DNA of 64,000 bases from Desulfotruncus arcticus DSM 17038 (GTDB taxonomy: Bacteria > Bacillota > Desulfotomaculia > Desulfotomaculales > Desulfallaceae), in assembly GCF_900113335.1 (NCBI RefSeq), contig NZ_FOOX01000002.1, forward strand, positions 149,635 to 213,634, written 5' to 3'. Numbering within the stretch: the stretch's first letter is position 1; every line of letters begins with the position of its first letter. The position numbers and the translations under genes are program-made. Under the pieces are notes generated by a model, which worked only from the letters and a program-made list of their open reading frames with translations, ran no database searches and was not told where the DNA came from. Positions 49,834 through 59,022 of the stretch are shown piece by piece.

Positions 49834-49956
49834 ATGAAAGAAAAAGCTGTTCCGGGCGCCGGCTGTGGTGTACCAGGCCGCCTCCCGGGCCGGGGGGATG
49901 CTAAAGAAGCACTTCACAGGACGGGTCTGCTACAAGGCTCAAAATTGCAAAGGTGA
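49834..49956 (+). CDS. 40-residue ORF between Fur box and ABC transporter
   Basis: ATG 49834 has a strong CGGAGG 8 bases upstream and is the first start after the Fur box. The product begins MKEKAVPGAGCGVPGRLPGR, is Gly/Arg-rich with one Cys, and ends at TGA 49954-49956, 10 bases before the next ATG. The good start site and position support a real small protein or leader peptide. No family recognised. Confidence 0.5.
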   Translation: MKEKAVPGAGCGVPGRLPGRGDAKEALHRTGLLQGSKLQR

Positions 49957-49966
49957 GGTGAAAGTA

Positions 49967-51802
49967 ATGAACAATACTGCTGCAGCAAGGAAAAAAACGG
50001 GTATTGTCCGCCTGTTGGAGATTGCGGGCGAAAAACGGGGGCTGCTTATCCTTTCAGGACTATTGTCAATAATAAGCACGATGCTGATGTTTATTCCATT
50101 TGCGGCAACATACTTTATTGTGGCGGAGCTGTTAACAAACGCCGCCAACCCGGTTTCAAGCAATATGGCCGCCATTCGCCAGTGGGGGGTATGGGCGCTC
50201 CTGTCTCTTTTGGGCTCTCTTGTATTTTTATACGGCAGCACCATGGCTTCGCACGTAGCGGCCTTCCGTATCCTGTACGGGCTTAGAATACGCCTGGCCG
50301 AGCATCTGGCCAGGCTGCCCATGGGTTATCATACGCGCCAGTCGTCGGGGGCGATAAAGAAAACGCTGGAGATGAGCGTGGAGAAAATTGAAGGTTTTAT
50401 CGCCCACCAGCTTCCCGATTTTGTGGGGGCTGTAGCGCTGCCCGTAATCATGCTGATCGCCATGTTTATCCTTGATTGGCGCATGGCGCTGGCCTGTGCC
50501 GTTCCGATCATTGGTGCGTTTTGGCTGCAATCCATTGTGTTTTTTGGTGCGCGGGGGAAGTTCTACACAAAGGGCTACCATAACGCATTGGAACAGATGA
50601 ATGCCGCAGGCGTTGAATATGTGCGGGGCATGCCGGCGGTTAAGGTGTTTGGGCTGACGGTAAATACTTTTTTGCGTTTCCGCAACTCCATTACCGATTA
50701 CCGGGATTGGGCGGTAGAAATCAGCAAGGTTTACAAGCGCCCTTACACTGTATTTTTGACTATTCTGTCGTCTATACTGTCCTTTATTCTTCCCGTGGGC
50801 ATTCTGATTCTCAGCGGTCAGCCGGATAACCAAGCGCTTGCTTTAACCTTAATGCTTTTCCTGGTTCTGGCTCCCGGATTGTCTGTGCCCGTATTGAAGC
50901 TGCTATATTTAGGCGGGAACATGAGGATCATATCGGAAGGAGTAGAGCGCATTGACGAGATCTTTGCCCAAAAGCCTATTGCCGAACCGCTTAAACCGCA
51001 AGTGCCAAAGGATTATACCATAGAATTCGACAAAGTCAGCTTCTCCTATGACAACAAGGATGCGGCAACCCGGACCGAAGCGCTGACCGGTGTGTCCTTT
51101 ACGGCCAAAGAGAATGAAATAACCGCTTTGGTCGGGCCCTCCGGCAGCGGAAAATCCACCATAGCCAATTTGATTCCCCGCTTCTGGGATGTCACCTCGG
51201 GCAGTATCCGTATCGGCGGTGTGGATGTGCGGGAAATGGGAACTGAGAAGCTGATGGAGATCGTCTCTTTTGTGTTTCAGGATGTGCACTTGTTCTATGA
51301 CACCATTGAGGAAAATATTCGCATGGGCCGTGCAAGCGCTGCCCGTGCCCAGGTCATTGAGGCGGCCAGGGCAGCCGGTTGCCACGAATTCATTGAGCGC
51401 CTGCCCCGGGGTTACCAGACCAAAATCGGCGAAGGGGGCACCTATCTTTCGGGAGGAGAAGCGCAGCGTGTTGCCATTGCCAGAGCTATTCTCAAAAACT
51501 CTCCCATATTGGTGCTGGACGAAGCCACCGCCTTTGCCGACCCGGAAAATGAAGCCAAAATACAAGAGGGATTAAGCGCGCTCATTAAAGGAAAAACAGT
51601 CATCATCATTGCGCACAGGCTTTCCACAATCCGCGAGGCCGGCCAAATAATTGTCTTGGATGGCGGACAAATTGCGGAATTCGGCGGACACAACGAACTA
51701 ATCAAGCAAAACGGGTTATACCGCCGTATGTGGGAGGCTCATATAGACGCGGGAGCATGGGCGCTCTCCAAAGATAAAAAAGCAAAGGCGGTGAATATAT
51801 AA
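49967..51802 (+). CDS. ABC transporter half (IrtA/YbtP-like), subunit 1
   Basis: A 611-residue fused permease-ATPase. The start is ATG 49967 (GAGGTG), not the upstream frame that overlaps the small ORF. Six membrane helices lie in residues 20-310, followed by the ATPase: Walker A GPSGSGKST, signature YLSGGEAQRV, Walker B ILVLDEATAFADPENE, H-loop IIAHRLS. The FADPENE form is typical of the YbtPQ/IrtAB group, exporter-fold proteins that import siderophores. Its Fur box and the one-base overlap with its partner gene support iron uptake. Confidence 0.85.
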   Translation: MNNTAAARKKTGIVRLLEIAGEKRGLLILSGLLSIISTMLMFIPFAATYFIVAELLTNAANPVSSNMAAIRQWGVWALLSLLGSLVFLYGSTMASHVAAFRILYGLRIRLAEHLARLPMGYHTRQSSGAIKKTLEMSVEKIEGFIAHQLPDFVGAVALPVIMLIAMFILDWRMALACAVPIIGAFWLQSIVFFGARGKFYTKGYHNALEQMNAAGVEYVRGMPAVKVFGLTVNTFLRFRNSITDYRDWAVEISKVYKRPYTVFLTILSSILSFILPVGILILSGQPDNQALALTLMLFLVLAPGLSVPVLKLLYLGGNMRIISEGVERIDEIFAQKPIAEPLKPQVPKDYTIEFDKVSFSYDNKDAATRTEALTGVSFTAKENEITALVGPSGSGKSTIANLIPRFWDVTSGSIRIGGVDVREMGTEKLMEIVSFVFQDVHLFYDTIEENIRMGRASAARAQVIEAARAAGCHEFIERLPRGYQTKIGEGGTYLSGGEAQRVAIARAILKNSPILVLDEATAFADPENEAKIQEGLSALIKGKTVIIIAHRLSTIREAGQIIVLDGGQIAEFGGHNELIKQNGLYRRMWEAHIDAGAWALSKDKKAKAVNI

Positions 51803-53544
51803 TGAAAAAGTTCTTTTACAATATCTCAAGCGGCAACCCCGGAGCACTTTTCATGCCTTGCTTCACCTCTTTTTTAGACGGTATTTGCAAAATATTGCCG
51901 GCAGCACTTATTTTTGATGTATTGAATACCATTTATTTGTCCTTTGCCAATCCTGAAACACCGTTGAATACTACAAGACTCTGGACGGTATGCGCCATAC
52001 TCATAGGGTGGATGATGATACAGTACCTGGCCTCCGGCTTTGCCTACAGCAAGACCTTTACTGCCGCGTATGACGCCTCCGCCAATGGGCGAACCGCTCT
52101 TGCCGAACATCTGCGCAAACTGTCCCTGGGGTTTTTAGGCAGCCGCGACCCGGGTGATCTGACCACCATGATGCTCGGAGACTATGCAACGGTGGAAACC
52201 ACTATTTCTCACTATCTTCCGCAGTTGGTCAGCGCGGCGGCCTTTCCGGTCATTGCGTTCATTGCTCTGGTATTTATCAACTGGCAAATGGCCGCCGCCA
52301 TGTTTGTCGCTCTGCCGTTTTCTCTTTTAATCGTATGGCTTTCCACCGGACTTCAATTGCGGCTTGGCAAAAACCATGTCCAAGCCAAGGTGGACAGTGC
52401 CAGCCGCTTGCAGGAATACCTGCTGGGTATGCGGGAAATCAAGTCCCACAACCTGAGCGGCGAGCGCTTTCAGCGGATCCAGGAAGCTTTTGCGCGCCTG
52501 ATGAGAGAGTCAATCCGTTTGGAGGGTATTATCGGACCTGTGATGATGGTGGCGATTGCAATTATGCGTGCCGGACTTACCTTGATGATTTTCGCCGGGA
52601 CCTTCCTCCTGGTGGGGGGCGAGCTTACTCTGCCCGTATTCCTGGTGTTCCTACTGCTCGGCACCCGCGTATTCGAGCCGATGACCATGGTGCTCGTAAA
52701 CTATGCCGAAATCCGTTATTCGGTCTTAAGCGCGGAACGGATCATGCAAATCCGCCAGGAAAAGCCCCTGCCGGGTGAAAAGGATGCTCCTGCCGGAAAC
52801 AGCATTGAATTCGAGCAGGTTACCTTTGCTTATGAGAACACTGACGTGCTTAAAAATGTATCCTTTTCCATCTCGCCCAAAAGCATTACGGCCCTGGTCG
52901 GACCTTCCGGCAGCGGCAAAAGCACAATAACGCGCCTTATCGCAAGGTTTTGGGATGTACAGGGCGGCAGGGTGCTGATTGACGGCAGGGATATAAAAAA
53001 TATTGACCCGGAAAAGCTGCTGACCCGCATTTCCATGGTCTTTCAGGATGTTTATCTTTTCAAGGACACCATCCTCAACAACATCAAAGTTGGCAAAATG
53101 AACGCCTCCCGGGAGGAAATCGAGTGGGCGGCCAAGCAGGCCTGCTGCCATGACTTTATTATGAAGCTGCCCCAGGGTTATGATACACCTGTCGGTGAAG
53201 GCGGCTGCACCCTTTCAGGCGGAGAAAAGCAGCGTGTTTCCATTGCCAGGGCACTGTTGAAGGACGCGCCCATCGTGCTCCTTGACGAGGCTACCGCCTC
53301 CCTTGACCCCGAAAACGAGACCCAGGTCCAGCGGGCTATTAACGCCCTGGTCAGCAATAAGACCGTTGTGATCATTGCGCACCGCTTGAAAACCATCAGG
53401 GGAGCGGACAAAATAATCGTTTTGGAGGATGGAAAAGTAGTGGAACTGGGGGGGCACGAAGAGCTGCTGGCAAAGCAGGGGTTGTATAATCGCATGTGCA
53501 GCCTTCAGCAGCAGTCGGCAGGCTGGAGTATGAAAGCATCGTGA
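51802..53544 (+). CDS. ABC transporter half (IrtB/YbtQ-like), subunit 2
   Basis: A 580-residue partner with the same layout: membrane domain to about residue 300, then GPSGSGKST, TLSGGEKQRV, IVLLDEATASLDPENE and IIAHRLK. The ATG shares its A with the TAA of subunit 1 (TAATG), so translation is coupled and a heterodimer is expected. Both ATPase sites look complete. As exporter-fold proteins they could also secrete a compound, so import is an inference from the Fur site and the YbtPQ-like motif. Confidence 0.85.
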   Translation: MKKFFYNISSGNPGALFMPCFTSFLDGICKILPAALIFDVLNTIYLSFANPETPLNTTRLWTVCAILIGWMMIQYLASGFAYSKTFTAAYDASANGRTALAEHLRKLSLGFLGSRDPGDLTTMMLGDYATVETTISHYLPQLVSAAAFPVIAFIALVFINWQMAAAMFVALPFSLLIVWLSTGLQLRLGKNHVQAKVDSASRLQEYLLGMREIKSHNLSGERFQRIQEAFARLMRESIRLEGIIGPVMMVAIAIMRAGLTLMIFAGTFLLVGGELTLPVFLVFLLLGTRVFEPMTMVLVNYAEIRYSVLSAERIMQIRQEKPLPGEKDAPAGNSIEFEQVTFAYENTDVLKNVSFSISPKSITALVGPSGSGKSTITRLIARFWDVQGGRVLIDGRDIKNIDPEKLLTRISMVFQDVYLFKDTILNNIKVGKMNASREEIEWAAKQACCHDFIMKLPQGYDTPVGEGGCTLSGGEKQRVSIARALLKDAPIVLLDEATASLDPENETQVQRAINALVSNKTVVIIAHRLKTIRGADKIIVLEDGKVVELGGHEELLAKQGLYNRMCSLQQQSAGWSMKAS

Positions 53545-53608
53545 GTAAAAAGTGATATTTCATTCAGCCCCCGCGCCAAACTGTTGCTGTAGATTTGTTG
53601 GACCTTGA

Positions 53609-53633
53609 TGCCGGCCGTGCCGGTTTAATTTTT
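53609..53633 (+). terminator. terminator of the ABC transporter pair
   Basis: CCGGC and GCCGG around CGT form a short GC stem followed by TTTAATTTTT, 65 bases after the stop. Confidence 0.6.
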
Positions 53634-53686
53634 ACGGCCCGATATATCTTTAAGTTTTTTTAGGGCTTAACCGTGGAGTTCATTTT

Positions 53687-53815
53687 TTGCAAAAGCTGAT
53701 TAGATGGATTTATAATCCAAATAAAAAAAGTGAGGGTAATAAACATTTAGACGATCAACCTAAACTCGTGTGGATCAGCCGGCAGCAATTGCTGGAAAGG
53801 AGGCTCCCTAAATAG
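53687..53815 (+). CDS. 42-residue ORF, uncertain
   Basis: TTG 53687 follows GGAG with 8-base spacing; the frame encodes a charged peptide (LIRWIYNPNKKSEGNKHLDD) ending at TAG 53813-53815. It lies between a terminator and a convergent gene, and has no similarity I recognise. It may be a small protein or the remnant of a larger one. Confidence 0.28.
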   Translation: MQKLIRWIYNPNKKSEGNKHLDDQPKLVWISRQQLLERRLPK

Positions 53816-53837
53816 GATTTTTTTACTAGACCAAGGC

Positions 53838-54560
53838 TTAAAAAAATATTGAACCTGTAGACCCTGAGGCATGCTCCAAAAAGGTCAGCCAAAAGCCGGC
53901 TGTTATTCTTTGGGTAAACGGAAGCAGCGAACGGGTAGCTGTCTGGTAGTTTCCAATGTCCAGCTTTTGTGTAACCAGGTAAAATAGGTTATAGCTCTTA
54001 CGCGAACATAATCTAAGCCATTTAATCGGTTCACGGTATTTGGGATAGATGCCCCCTCGTAAAACGATAAAATTTTCCTTGTTCTCCTTAACCCATGTTT
54101 CATAGCTGTGATGTCCAATCCCCATAGAGCATCTGCTGTGGTGAGGTTCACAGGCATCCTGCAGCAGGTGCGTAGCCGCGCCCAGAAAAAACATTGCTTT
54201 ACTGATATTGCCCTGGCGCCAGCGTTCAACAGCCAGCCTGTAATAACGGTCAATATAAACACTGGAGGGAGTTCTTCCCAATATACCGCCACCGGTTCGG
54301 GCATGATAAAAATGATGGACGCTCCCCCAACCTCCATCCGGCCAGCAAACTCCCAGGTCCAATTCCCTGTGAAAAGTATCCAGTAGATCAGCTGCTTCGA
54401 CATGTCCATCTTTTTTTAGTATGAGCCGGGCCTGCCTGTTAATAAAAACGTGCGTGGCACAAAATCCCAGGTCAACTGTTAGAGAAACCCTCCCTGTGGC
54501 AAGCAGATAACGTCCTGCTTGATTAAAGGTTGAGGTAATTTGCCGCAGTCCGGATACCAA
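53838..54560 (-). CDS. zinc-dependent phospholipase C-like protein
   Basis: A 240-residue protein of the Zn_dep_PLPC type (alpha-toxin/PC-PLC fold, all-helical, His-rich). Histidine motifs expected to hold three zinc ions appear in order: CATHVFINRQA, SVHHFYHARTGGG, GAATHLLQDACEPHHSRC and GHHSYETWV. No clear signal peptide is seen from TTG 54560 (GGGAGGGCG site), so it may be intracellular or the start may be misplaced. It hydrolyses phospholipid head groups in the known members. Confidence 0.8.
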   Translation of the reverse strand: MVSGLRQITSTFNQAGRYLLATGRVSLTVDLGFCATHVFINRQARLILKKDGHVEAADLLDTFHRELDLGVCWPDGGWGSVHHFYHARTGGGILGRTPSSVYIDRYYRLAVERWRQGNISKAMFFLGAATHLLQDACEPHHSRCSMGIGHHSYETWVKENKENFIVLRGGIYPKYREPIKWLRLCSRKSYNLFYLVTQKLDIGNYQTATRSLLPFTQRITAGFWLTFLEHASGSTGSIFF

Positions 54561-54587
54561 AACGCTTCGCCCTCCCGTATGGAAAAG

Positions 54588-54909
54588 TTACTTTAAAAAT
54601 TCAGGATTAGCCAAGTAGTCCAGCCGCACCGTGGACCTGGTCAAAAACCACTCACGCAGCTTCACACCGAAACCCGGCGGAACAGTACTTTTGATTACAA
54701 TCAGCAAAGGGGCTTGTGCCTCAGCGACAATGTCTGAAAGAACTTCATTAATTTGCGACAGGCCTACCCTGCCGTCAGGTCCCGCTGGCGTTCCAACCGC
54801 AATAATTAAGATTTCGGTGTTCAAGCCATTAGCAATTCGTTGTTCGAATTTTAAGGTACCTGCGGCAAGGCCCGCGGTTACCAACTGCTCCAACAACTGA
54901 TACCTTCAC
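54588..54909 (-). pseudogene. UDP-glucose dehydrogenase with internal deletion and lost C-terminus
   Basis: A GTG at 54909 overlaps the PHP gene stop (GTGA) and begins VKVSVVG, the start of the Rossmann motif of UDP-glucose/GDP-mannose dehydrogenases. The sequence then jumps, in a shifted frame, to LEQLVTAGLAAGTLKFEQRI followed by ILIIAVGTPAGPDGRVGLSQ, and stops at ANPEFLK. About 65 codons are missing at the jump, and everything after the NPEFL motif, including the catalytic Cys region, is gone. A dead remnant in an operon that still has good start signals. Confidence 0.75.
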
Positions 54910-55631
54910 TTAACTGCCCCCTTTAATAGGCCTCCCAGCATAATTGATATTGCGCCTTGTCTGCACCAGGTAACTTTATAACGTGCCACGACCTGTTTTA
55001 AATCTGCAATAGTAAAACCACGTTTTAATGGCAGCAGATTATAAACACGGCCCATTTGAAGCCAGTGGTGGGCATCACTGCCGGCAAGTACAGGGATTTT
55101 CATATCAAAGGCCTGGCGCTGAACCAATTTGGCCATTATAAGTTCATTAGCGTTAATTTCGAGAGCATCTAAACGCTTTAACTGTGATCCTATCTTCCAC
55201 AGTTCATAGCCATATCTGCAGGGGTGAGCGCCAATGCGCACAAAGTTCAAGTCTTCGGTGTTATCCATTAGAAATTTAAAGTCGGGCGCATTTTCAAGGG
55301 TAACCCGTCCGAGCCTGCCTTCTAGTATTTTTAGGGTTTCAAGAGAGCCGATTAAAAGAATGTGGCCGCCTTCCTCAATGCTCACCTCAGTCCCGGCAAG
55401 GACAGTTGTGCCTTCCCACTGCAGTGCTCCTGATCCATTGCTACAGAGTTCCTCAAGACAATCATAAATTTCCCAGAAATCAGGCAGGTCCAGATGTTCT
55501 GTTATGGCCAGCACATTCAAGCCGATTCGCTTTGCCCAGTTCAAACGTTTTTTTAATTGTTCTGGACTAAATTTTCTGTTTATAAAAATCTTGACATGAG
55601 TGTGTAATTCGGCTCTTAACAACACCCTCAA
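54906..55631 (-). CDS. PHP-domain phosphoesterase
   Basis: A 241-residue PHP family protein, the fold of histidinol-phosphatase and polymerase proofreading domains, with a trinuclear metal site. Motifs are ELHTHVK (I), AITEHLD (II), LAGTEVSI, IGAHPCR (III) and GSDAHH (IV). It lies 17 bases after a small ORF and overlaps a broken UDP-glucose dehydrogenase gene by 4 bases, which links the operon to envelope polysaccharide; tyrosine-phosphatase activity as in capsule PHP proteins is possible but unproven. Confidence 0.82.
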   Translation of the reverse strand: MRVLLRAELHTHVKIFINRKFSPEQLKKRLNWAKRIGLNVLAITEHLDLPDFWEIYDCLEELCSNGSGALQWEGTTVLAGTEVSIEEGGHILLIGSLETLKILEGRLGRVTLENAPDFKFLMDNTEDLNFVRIGAHPCRYGYELWKIGSQLKRLDALEINANELIMAKLVQRQAFDMKIPVLAGSDAHHWLQMGRVYNLLPLKRGFTIADLKQVVARYKVTWCRQGAISIMLGGLLKGAVK

Positions 55632-55648
55632 CCTCCAATACCGGCGTA

Positions 55649-55858
55649 TTAGCCCTGGTAAAAAGTAACACCCGGGAATCCATCGTTTAGATACTCTTCA
55701 GGTTTTTGTATTACTTCCAGGCCCTCCTCTCTGGAATATATTTCCTTGTATAATAGAAAAATGCGTTCAGGGTGGGTGCCCAAACGCATGCTCAGCTGCC
55801 TTTTTTTAAAATTAGGGTGCAGATCCTCAAGCCTGACTCTCATATGACAGTATTTCAA
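55649..55858 (-). CDS. 69-residue protein upstream of the PHP gene
   Basis: TTG 55858 is preceded by AGAGGGGG at 9-base spacing. The protein begins MKYCHMRVRLEDLHPNFKKR and contains a RLGTHPERIFLLYKEIYSRE helix; no membrane segment. An internal ATG at 55843 is an alternative start. It heads the three-gene minus-strand operon (this ORF, PHP, remnant dehydrogenase). Not recognised. Confidence 0.55.
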   Translation of the reverse strand: MKYCHMRVRLEDLHPNFKKRQLSMRLGTHPERIFLLYKEIYSREEGLEVIQKPEEYLNDGFPGVTFYQG

Positions 55859-56102
55859 GACTTTTTACCCCCTCTGGCATCAGTTTTGATACTCAGACTA
55901 TCTCACTAAATCCATGCAATTAGATTTTAACAAGTAAACCTTAAGGCATTGTTATTTAAATACTGATATTGTGTTAAGAGCTTGTTTTTAATTTCCTCTT
56001 AAACATTAATTAATAAAACGTTGAACTTATACTAACCTTGGTCAGTCATAATAAAAACAAAGTTAATTTATATTTACCAATTATAAAGAAGGTGTTTTTT
56101 AT

Positions 56103-57251
56103 TTGAAACTGGCTATATTTACTGATACCTATTTACCACAGGTGAACGGCGTGGTCAGAACGACAGCCAGAATAACGGCCTATCTGCGCGAGCAGAACGT
56201 ACCTTTCCTTGTCTTTACGCCAGATTGCGGGGCAACGCAGCCCGACTCAAATGTGCATACTTTTCCTGCTTTTGATCTGCCATTTTACCCGGAATGTAAA
56301 ATCGCTCTGCCTTCCTATTCTAAAATTAAAAATGTTTTAAATGGTTTCAAGCCTGATTTGCTGCATGTGTTGACAGAGTTTTCTATGGGGCTGTGCGGCA
56401 CAAAATATGCCTCTGAACACCGGTTACCGGTTGTAGCTTCTTACACCACAAATTTCCCTCAGTACTTGTCCTATTACAAAATCGGGTTTCTAGAGAGCCA
56501 GGCGTGGTCTTACCTGCGCTGGTTTCATAATCAGTGCGACCTTAACCTGTGTCCCACCCAGGAGACTCGCAGCGTACTGCTGAAGAGGAGTATTAGAAAC
56601 ACAGCTATCTGGGGACGCGGAATAGACACGGACTTCTTTGCACCGCATAAAAAAAATGACTTCTTAAAAAAATTTGCGCCGGATAAGGACTTTTTCTTCC
56701 TTTATGTGGGCCGCCTGGCGCCTGAAAAAAACCTGGACGTCATCTTTAATGCCTGGGAATATGTATCCAAACGTTTACCGGAAGCCGCGCTGGTGATTAC
56801 CGGAGACGGGCCACAAGCAATGGAATTAAAACAAAAAAAGAGCGCAGGAGTGATTTTTACCGGCTATCTCCACGGGGAGGAACTTGCCGCCACCTACGCT
56901 TCTTCTGACGTTTTTGTTTTTCCCTCCACCACTGAAACCTTCGGCAACGTGGTGCTGGAAGCTATGGCCTCCGGTCTGCCGGTGGTGGCCGCTGCCGCAG
57001 GCGGAGTCAAAAACCTGCTGCAAGACGGAAGCAATGGCATCGCCTGTCGCCCGCGCAGCAGCAACGATATGATCCTCGCTATGTTGAAATTGGCTGGCAA
57101 CAAAGAGCTGCGCAACAGGATGGGTAGTGAGGCCCGTCAGTTTGCGTTGAAACGTTCGTGGGCGGGTATTCTGGAAGGTTTGCTGCAATACTACCGGGAA
57201 ATTACAGAGTTACCTGCTCCCTGCCATAAAGCGCCCCCTGTTGGCGCTTGA
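56103..57251 (+). CDS. GT4-family glycosyltransferase
   Basis: A 382-residue GT-B glycosyltransferase. The N-terminal domain opens FTDTYLPQVNGVVRTT, as in mannosyltransferases of the MgtA/PimB type. The C-terminal domain has FLYVGRLAPEKNLDVIFNAW, ALVITGDGPQ and the donor-binding FPSTTETFGNVVLEAMASG with the EX7E pair. It probably adds mannose or glucose from a nucleotide sugar to diacylglycerol or a cell-wall lipid. Start TTG 56103 behind AGAAGGTG. Divergent from the PHP operon. Confidence 0.85.
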   Translation: MKLAIFTDTYLPQVNGVVRTTARITAYLREQNVPFLVFTPDCGATQPDSNVHTFPAFDLPFYPECKIALPSYSKIKNVLNGFKPDLLHVLTEFSMGLCGTKYASEHRLPVVASYTTNFPQYLSYYKIGFLESQAWSYLRWFHNQCDLNLCPTQETRSVLLKRSIRNTAIWGRGIDTDFFAPHKKNDFLKKFAPDKDFFFLYVGRLAPEKNLDVIFNAWEYVSKRLPEAALVITGDGPQAMELKQKKSAGVIFTGYLHGEELAATYASSDVFVFPSTTETFGNVVLEAMASGLPVVAAAAGGVKNLLQDGSNGIACRPRSSNDMILAMLKLAGNKELRNRMGSEARQFALKRSWAGILEGLLQYYREITELPAPCHKAPPVGA

Positions 57252-57257
57252 AAGCTC

Positions 57258-57584
57258 TTATTTACCTAACTGGGTTTGTATCCACCTCCAAAACGCAGGT
57301 AGGCTGACAAGTTCAAAATGGTTTACCGGTATTACTTCCTTAGCCAGCAAATGCGCACCCCTTTGGATTATAGCAGCTGTATAAAGAGCATTGGCTGTAA
57401 AGACAGGCCCATCGGACGGGCCAGATACAACGCCAAAAAACGCGGAATCAAGTTCCAGTTCCTTCTGGGTGGAGCGGACATTAGCTACTTTCTGAGTCTT
57501 ATGGTGAGTGTACTGGTTTACCACGCGGCAGTGAAGATAATGCAGCCATCTATCATGGCTAAAACCCATGCCGGGGTTAAACAC
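57258..57584 (-). pseudogene. C-terminal fragment of an alpha/beta-hydrolase (lipase type)
   Basis: The 108-residue frame contains GPSDGPVFTANALYTAAIIQ, with the Asp of a hydrolase triad, and VIPVNHFELVSLPAFWRWIQ, with its His. This is the end of a lipase/esterase. The nucleophile region and the first two thirds are absent. It converges on the glycosyltransferase with 6 bases between stops. A GTG at 57584 has no convincing site. Treated as a truncated remnant. Confidence 0.5.
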
Positions 57585-57617
57585 TCGAGTTATCTACTTT
57601 GCAAAACGTGGCAACAT

Positions 57618-57655
57618 AAAAGCCCGCCCTTCCTATAAAAGGATTTGCGGGCTTT
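57618..57655. terminator. hairpin before the DUF4349 gene
   Basis: AAAGCCCGC and GCGGGCTTT pair across a 20-base loop, followed by ATAATGAAACTTTTT. It could be a terminator from upstream transcription or a leader hairpin of the lipoprotein gene. Confidence 0.55.
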
Positions 57656-57706
57656 ATAATGAAACTTTTTGCAAGCTGGTGCGTCCATACTGATAGAGGT
57701 GATAAA

Positions 57707-58576
57707 ATGAGGAAAATTATTTTTTTGCTGGCTGTAATTATTATGTTTGTTTTGATGTTAAGCGGTTGTGGCTCTTCAAAACAAGCAGAAACAGCCAGCG
57801 CTCCCGGCGCTCCCGCTTATGACCAGCAGGTCAGTGTAAACAACCAGTCAACTGCTCAGGAAGAAGCTAAGCCCGATGACAATAATGGTCTGGAGCAAAA
57901 AATTATTAGAGAAGCGCAGCTATTATTACTGGTTCCTGATGTAAATAAAGCTGCTGAAAAATTGGAAGATATGGCCGGTAAATCTGGTGGCTATGTTCAA
58001 AATGCACATTTATGGCAGGGAAACGGTGGAATGCAAGGACAACTGACCTTGCGAGTGCCGACCGGTAAAATGGATTCGTTTATACCTGAAATCGAAGCGT
58101 TGGGACAAGTGAAGAGCAAAAATGTTTCCGGGAAAAACGTGACCGAAGAGTATTACGACACAGAAGCCCGCAGAAAAAACCTTGAGCGTCAGGAAAGCAG
58201 GTATTTAGAGTTATTAAAAGAGGCTAAAACGGTAAAAGACATGCTTGAGATTGAACAAGAACTGTCTCGCGTGAGAGGCGAGATTGAATCGCTCCAGGCC
58301 CGCCTCAAAGTATTAGACAACCTGACTGAACTGGCTACTATAAATGTTGATTTGGAAGCACCCCGGAATATTTCCACTGGAATAACCCTGAAAGAACCAC
58401 TGGATCAACGCGTCAAAGCAGCATGGCTGCGGGGGATTAACGGCATGGCCAACATGGCCGAAGGTTTAATAGTCTTATTGTTTATGCTGCTTCCCTATTC
58501 GCCTGTCTTTGCTGTTGTAGGATTCATTGGATACAGGGTGTGGAAAAAAAGAAGCTCCAAGAATAATGATTCTTAA
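57707..58576 (+). CDS. DUF4349 lipoprotein
   Basis: A 289-residue lipoprotein started at ATG 57707 (GAGGTGATAAA); ATG 57659 lies in the leader. Lipobox LSGC at the signal peptide end. The DUF4349 (PF14257) body covers KIIREAQLLLLVPDVNKAAE through TLRVPTGKMDSFIPEIEALG, a long coiled coil (ARRKNLERQESRYLELLKEA) and a final membrane helix with a basic tail. So it is anchored by lipid at one end and by a helix at the other. Function of the family unknown. Confidence 0.85.
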   Translation: MRKIIFLLAVIIMFVLMLSGCGSSKQAETASAPGAPAYDQQVSVNNQSTAQEEAKPDDNNGLEQKIIREAQLLLLVPDVNKAAEKLEDMAGKSGGYVQNAHLWQGNGGMQGQLTLRVPTGKMDSFIPEIEALGQVKSKNVSGKNVTEEYYDTEARRKNLERQESRYLELLKEAKTVKDMLEIEQELSRVRGEIESLQARLKVLDNLTELATINVDLEAPRNISTGITLKEPLDQRVKAAWLRGINGMANMAEGLIVLLFMLLPYSPVFAVVGFIGYRVWKKRSSKNNDS

Positions 58577-58935
58577 ATCAATGTTGTAAAAGCCCTGATT
58601 TATTTTAGGGGTATGGGGTTGCAGAGCAATATATTAGATCAGATATTATCCTGAGTATGTGGCCAATAGAATATTTATGGAAATAAAAGTCATCTCGAAG
58701 AGATGGCTTTTTGTTTTGCCAGGTGTCTTTTTTCACCTCGTACAGCTCTTGCAGATGAAGTTAAGCTTCTATCTATTTTAATACTCTTGGCGGGAGTAGA
58801 AACAATTTTTTCAAATGACAAATCACGGGAGTCATCGGCCTTTGCCCAACGTTTTTACCGAAATGGATAGTAATACCATGAAACATTTTGCTTTTAAAAT
58901 CGTCAATTAAGGAAAAGGGATGCGCCCAAGGTATT
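58577..58935. other. gene-free region with one terminator
   Basis: A 359-base stretch without a supportable gene. A terminator-like hairpin (AAAAGTCATCTC and GAGATGGCTTTT, then TGTTTTG) lies at 58685-58714. The rest shows stops in all frames and leads into the GGGGACACACC element. Confidence 0.5.
58685..58714 (+). terminator. terminator of the DUF4349 gene
   Basis: AAAAGTCATCTC pairs with GAGATGGCTTTT (one G-T pair) around GAA, followed by TTGTTTTG. About 110 bases after the stop. Confidence 0.65.
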
Positions 58936-58966
58936 GGGGACACACCTTCTGCGGAGGAATGTTCCC
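58936..58966. repeat. GGGGACACACC inverted-repeat element, copy 3
   Basis: GGGGACACACCTTC and GGAGGAATGTTCCC flank TGC; 27 of 31 positions equal copy 2 at 33236. It lies 57 bases before the start of the YjgB-type lipoprotein gene, so in this copy it is upstream of a gene rather than behind one. Confidence 0.65.
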
Positions 58967-59022
58967 GGCATATGAGTCTCCCTGATTAAACGCCAATGGA
59001 TAAATATTTAGGAGGTAATCGA

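Noticed and set aside
57318-57638. 106-codon plus-strand frame
   Set aside because: It is antisense to the alpha/beta-hydrolase remnant, whose frame shows real motifs.
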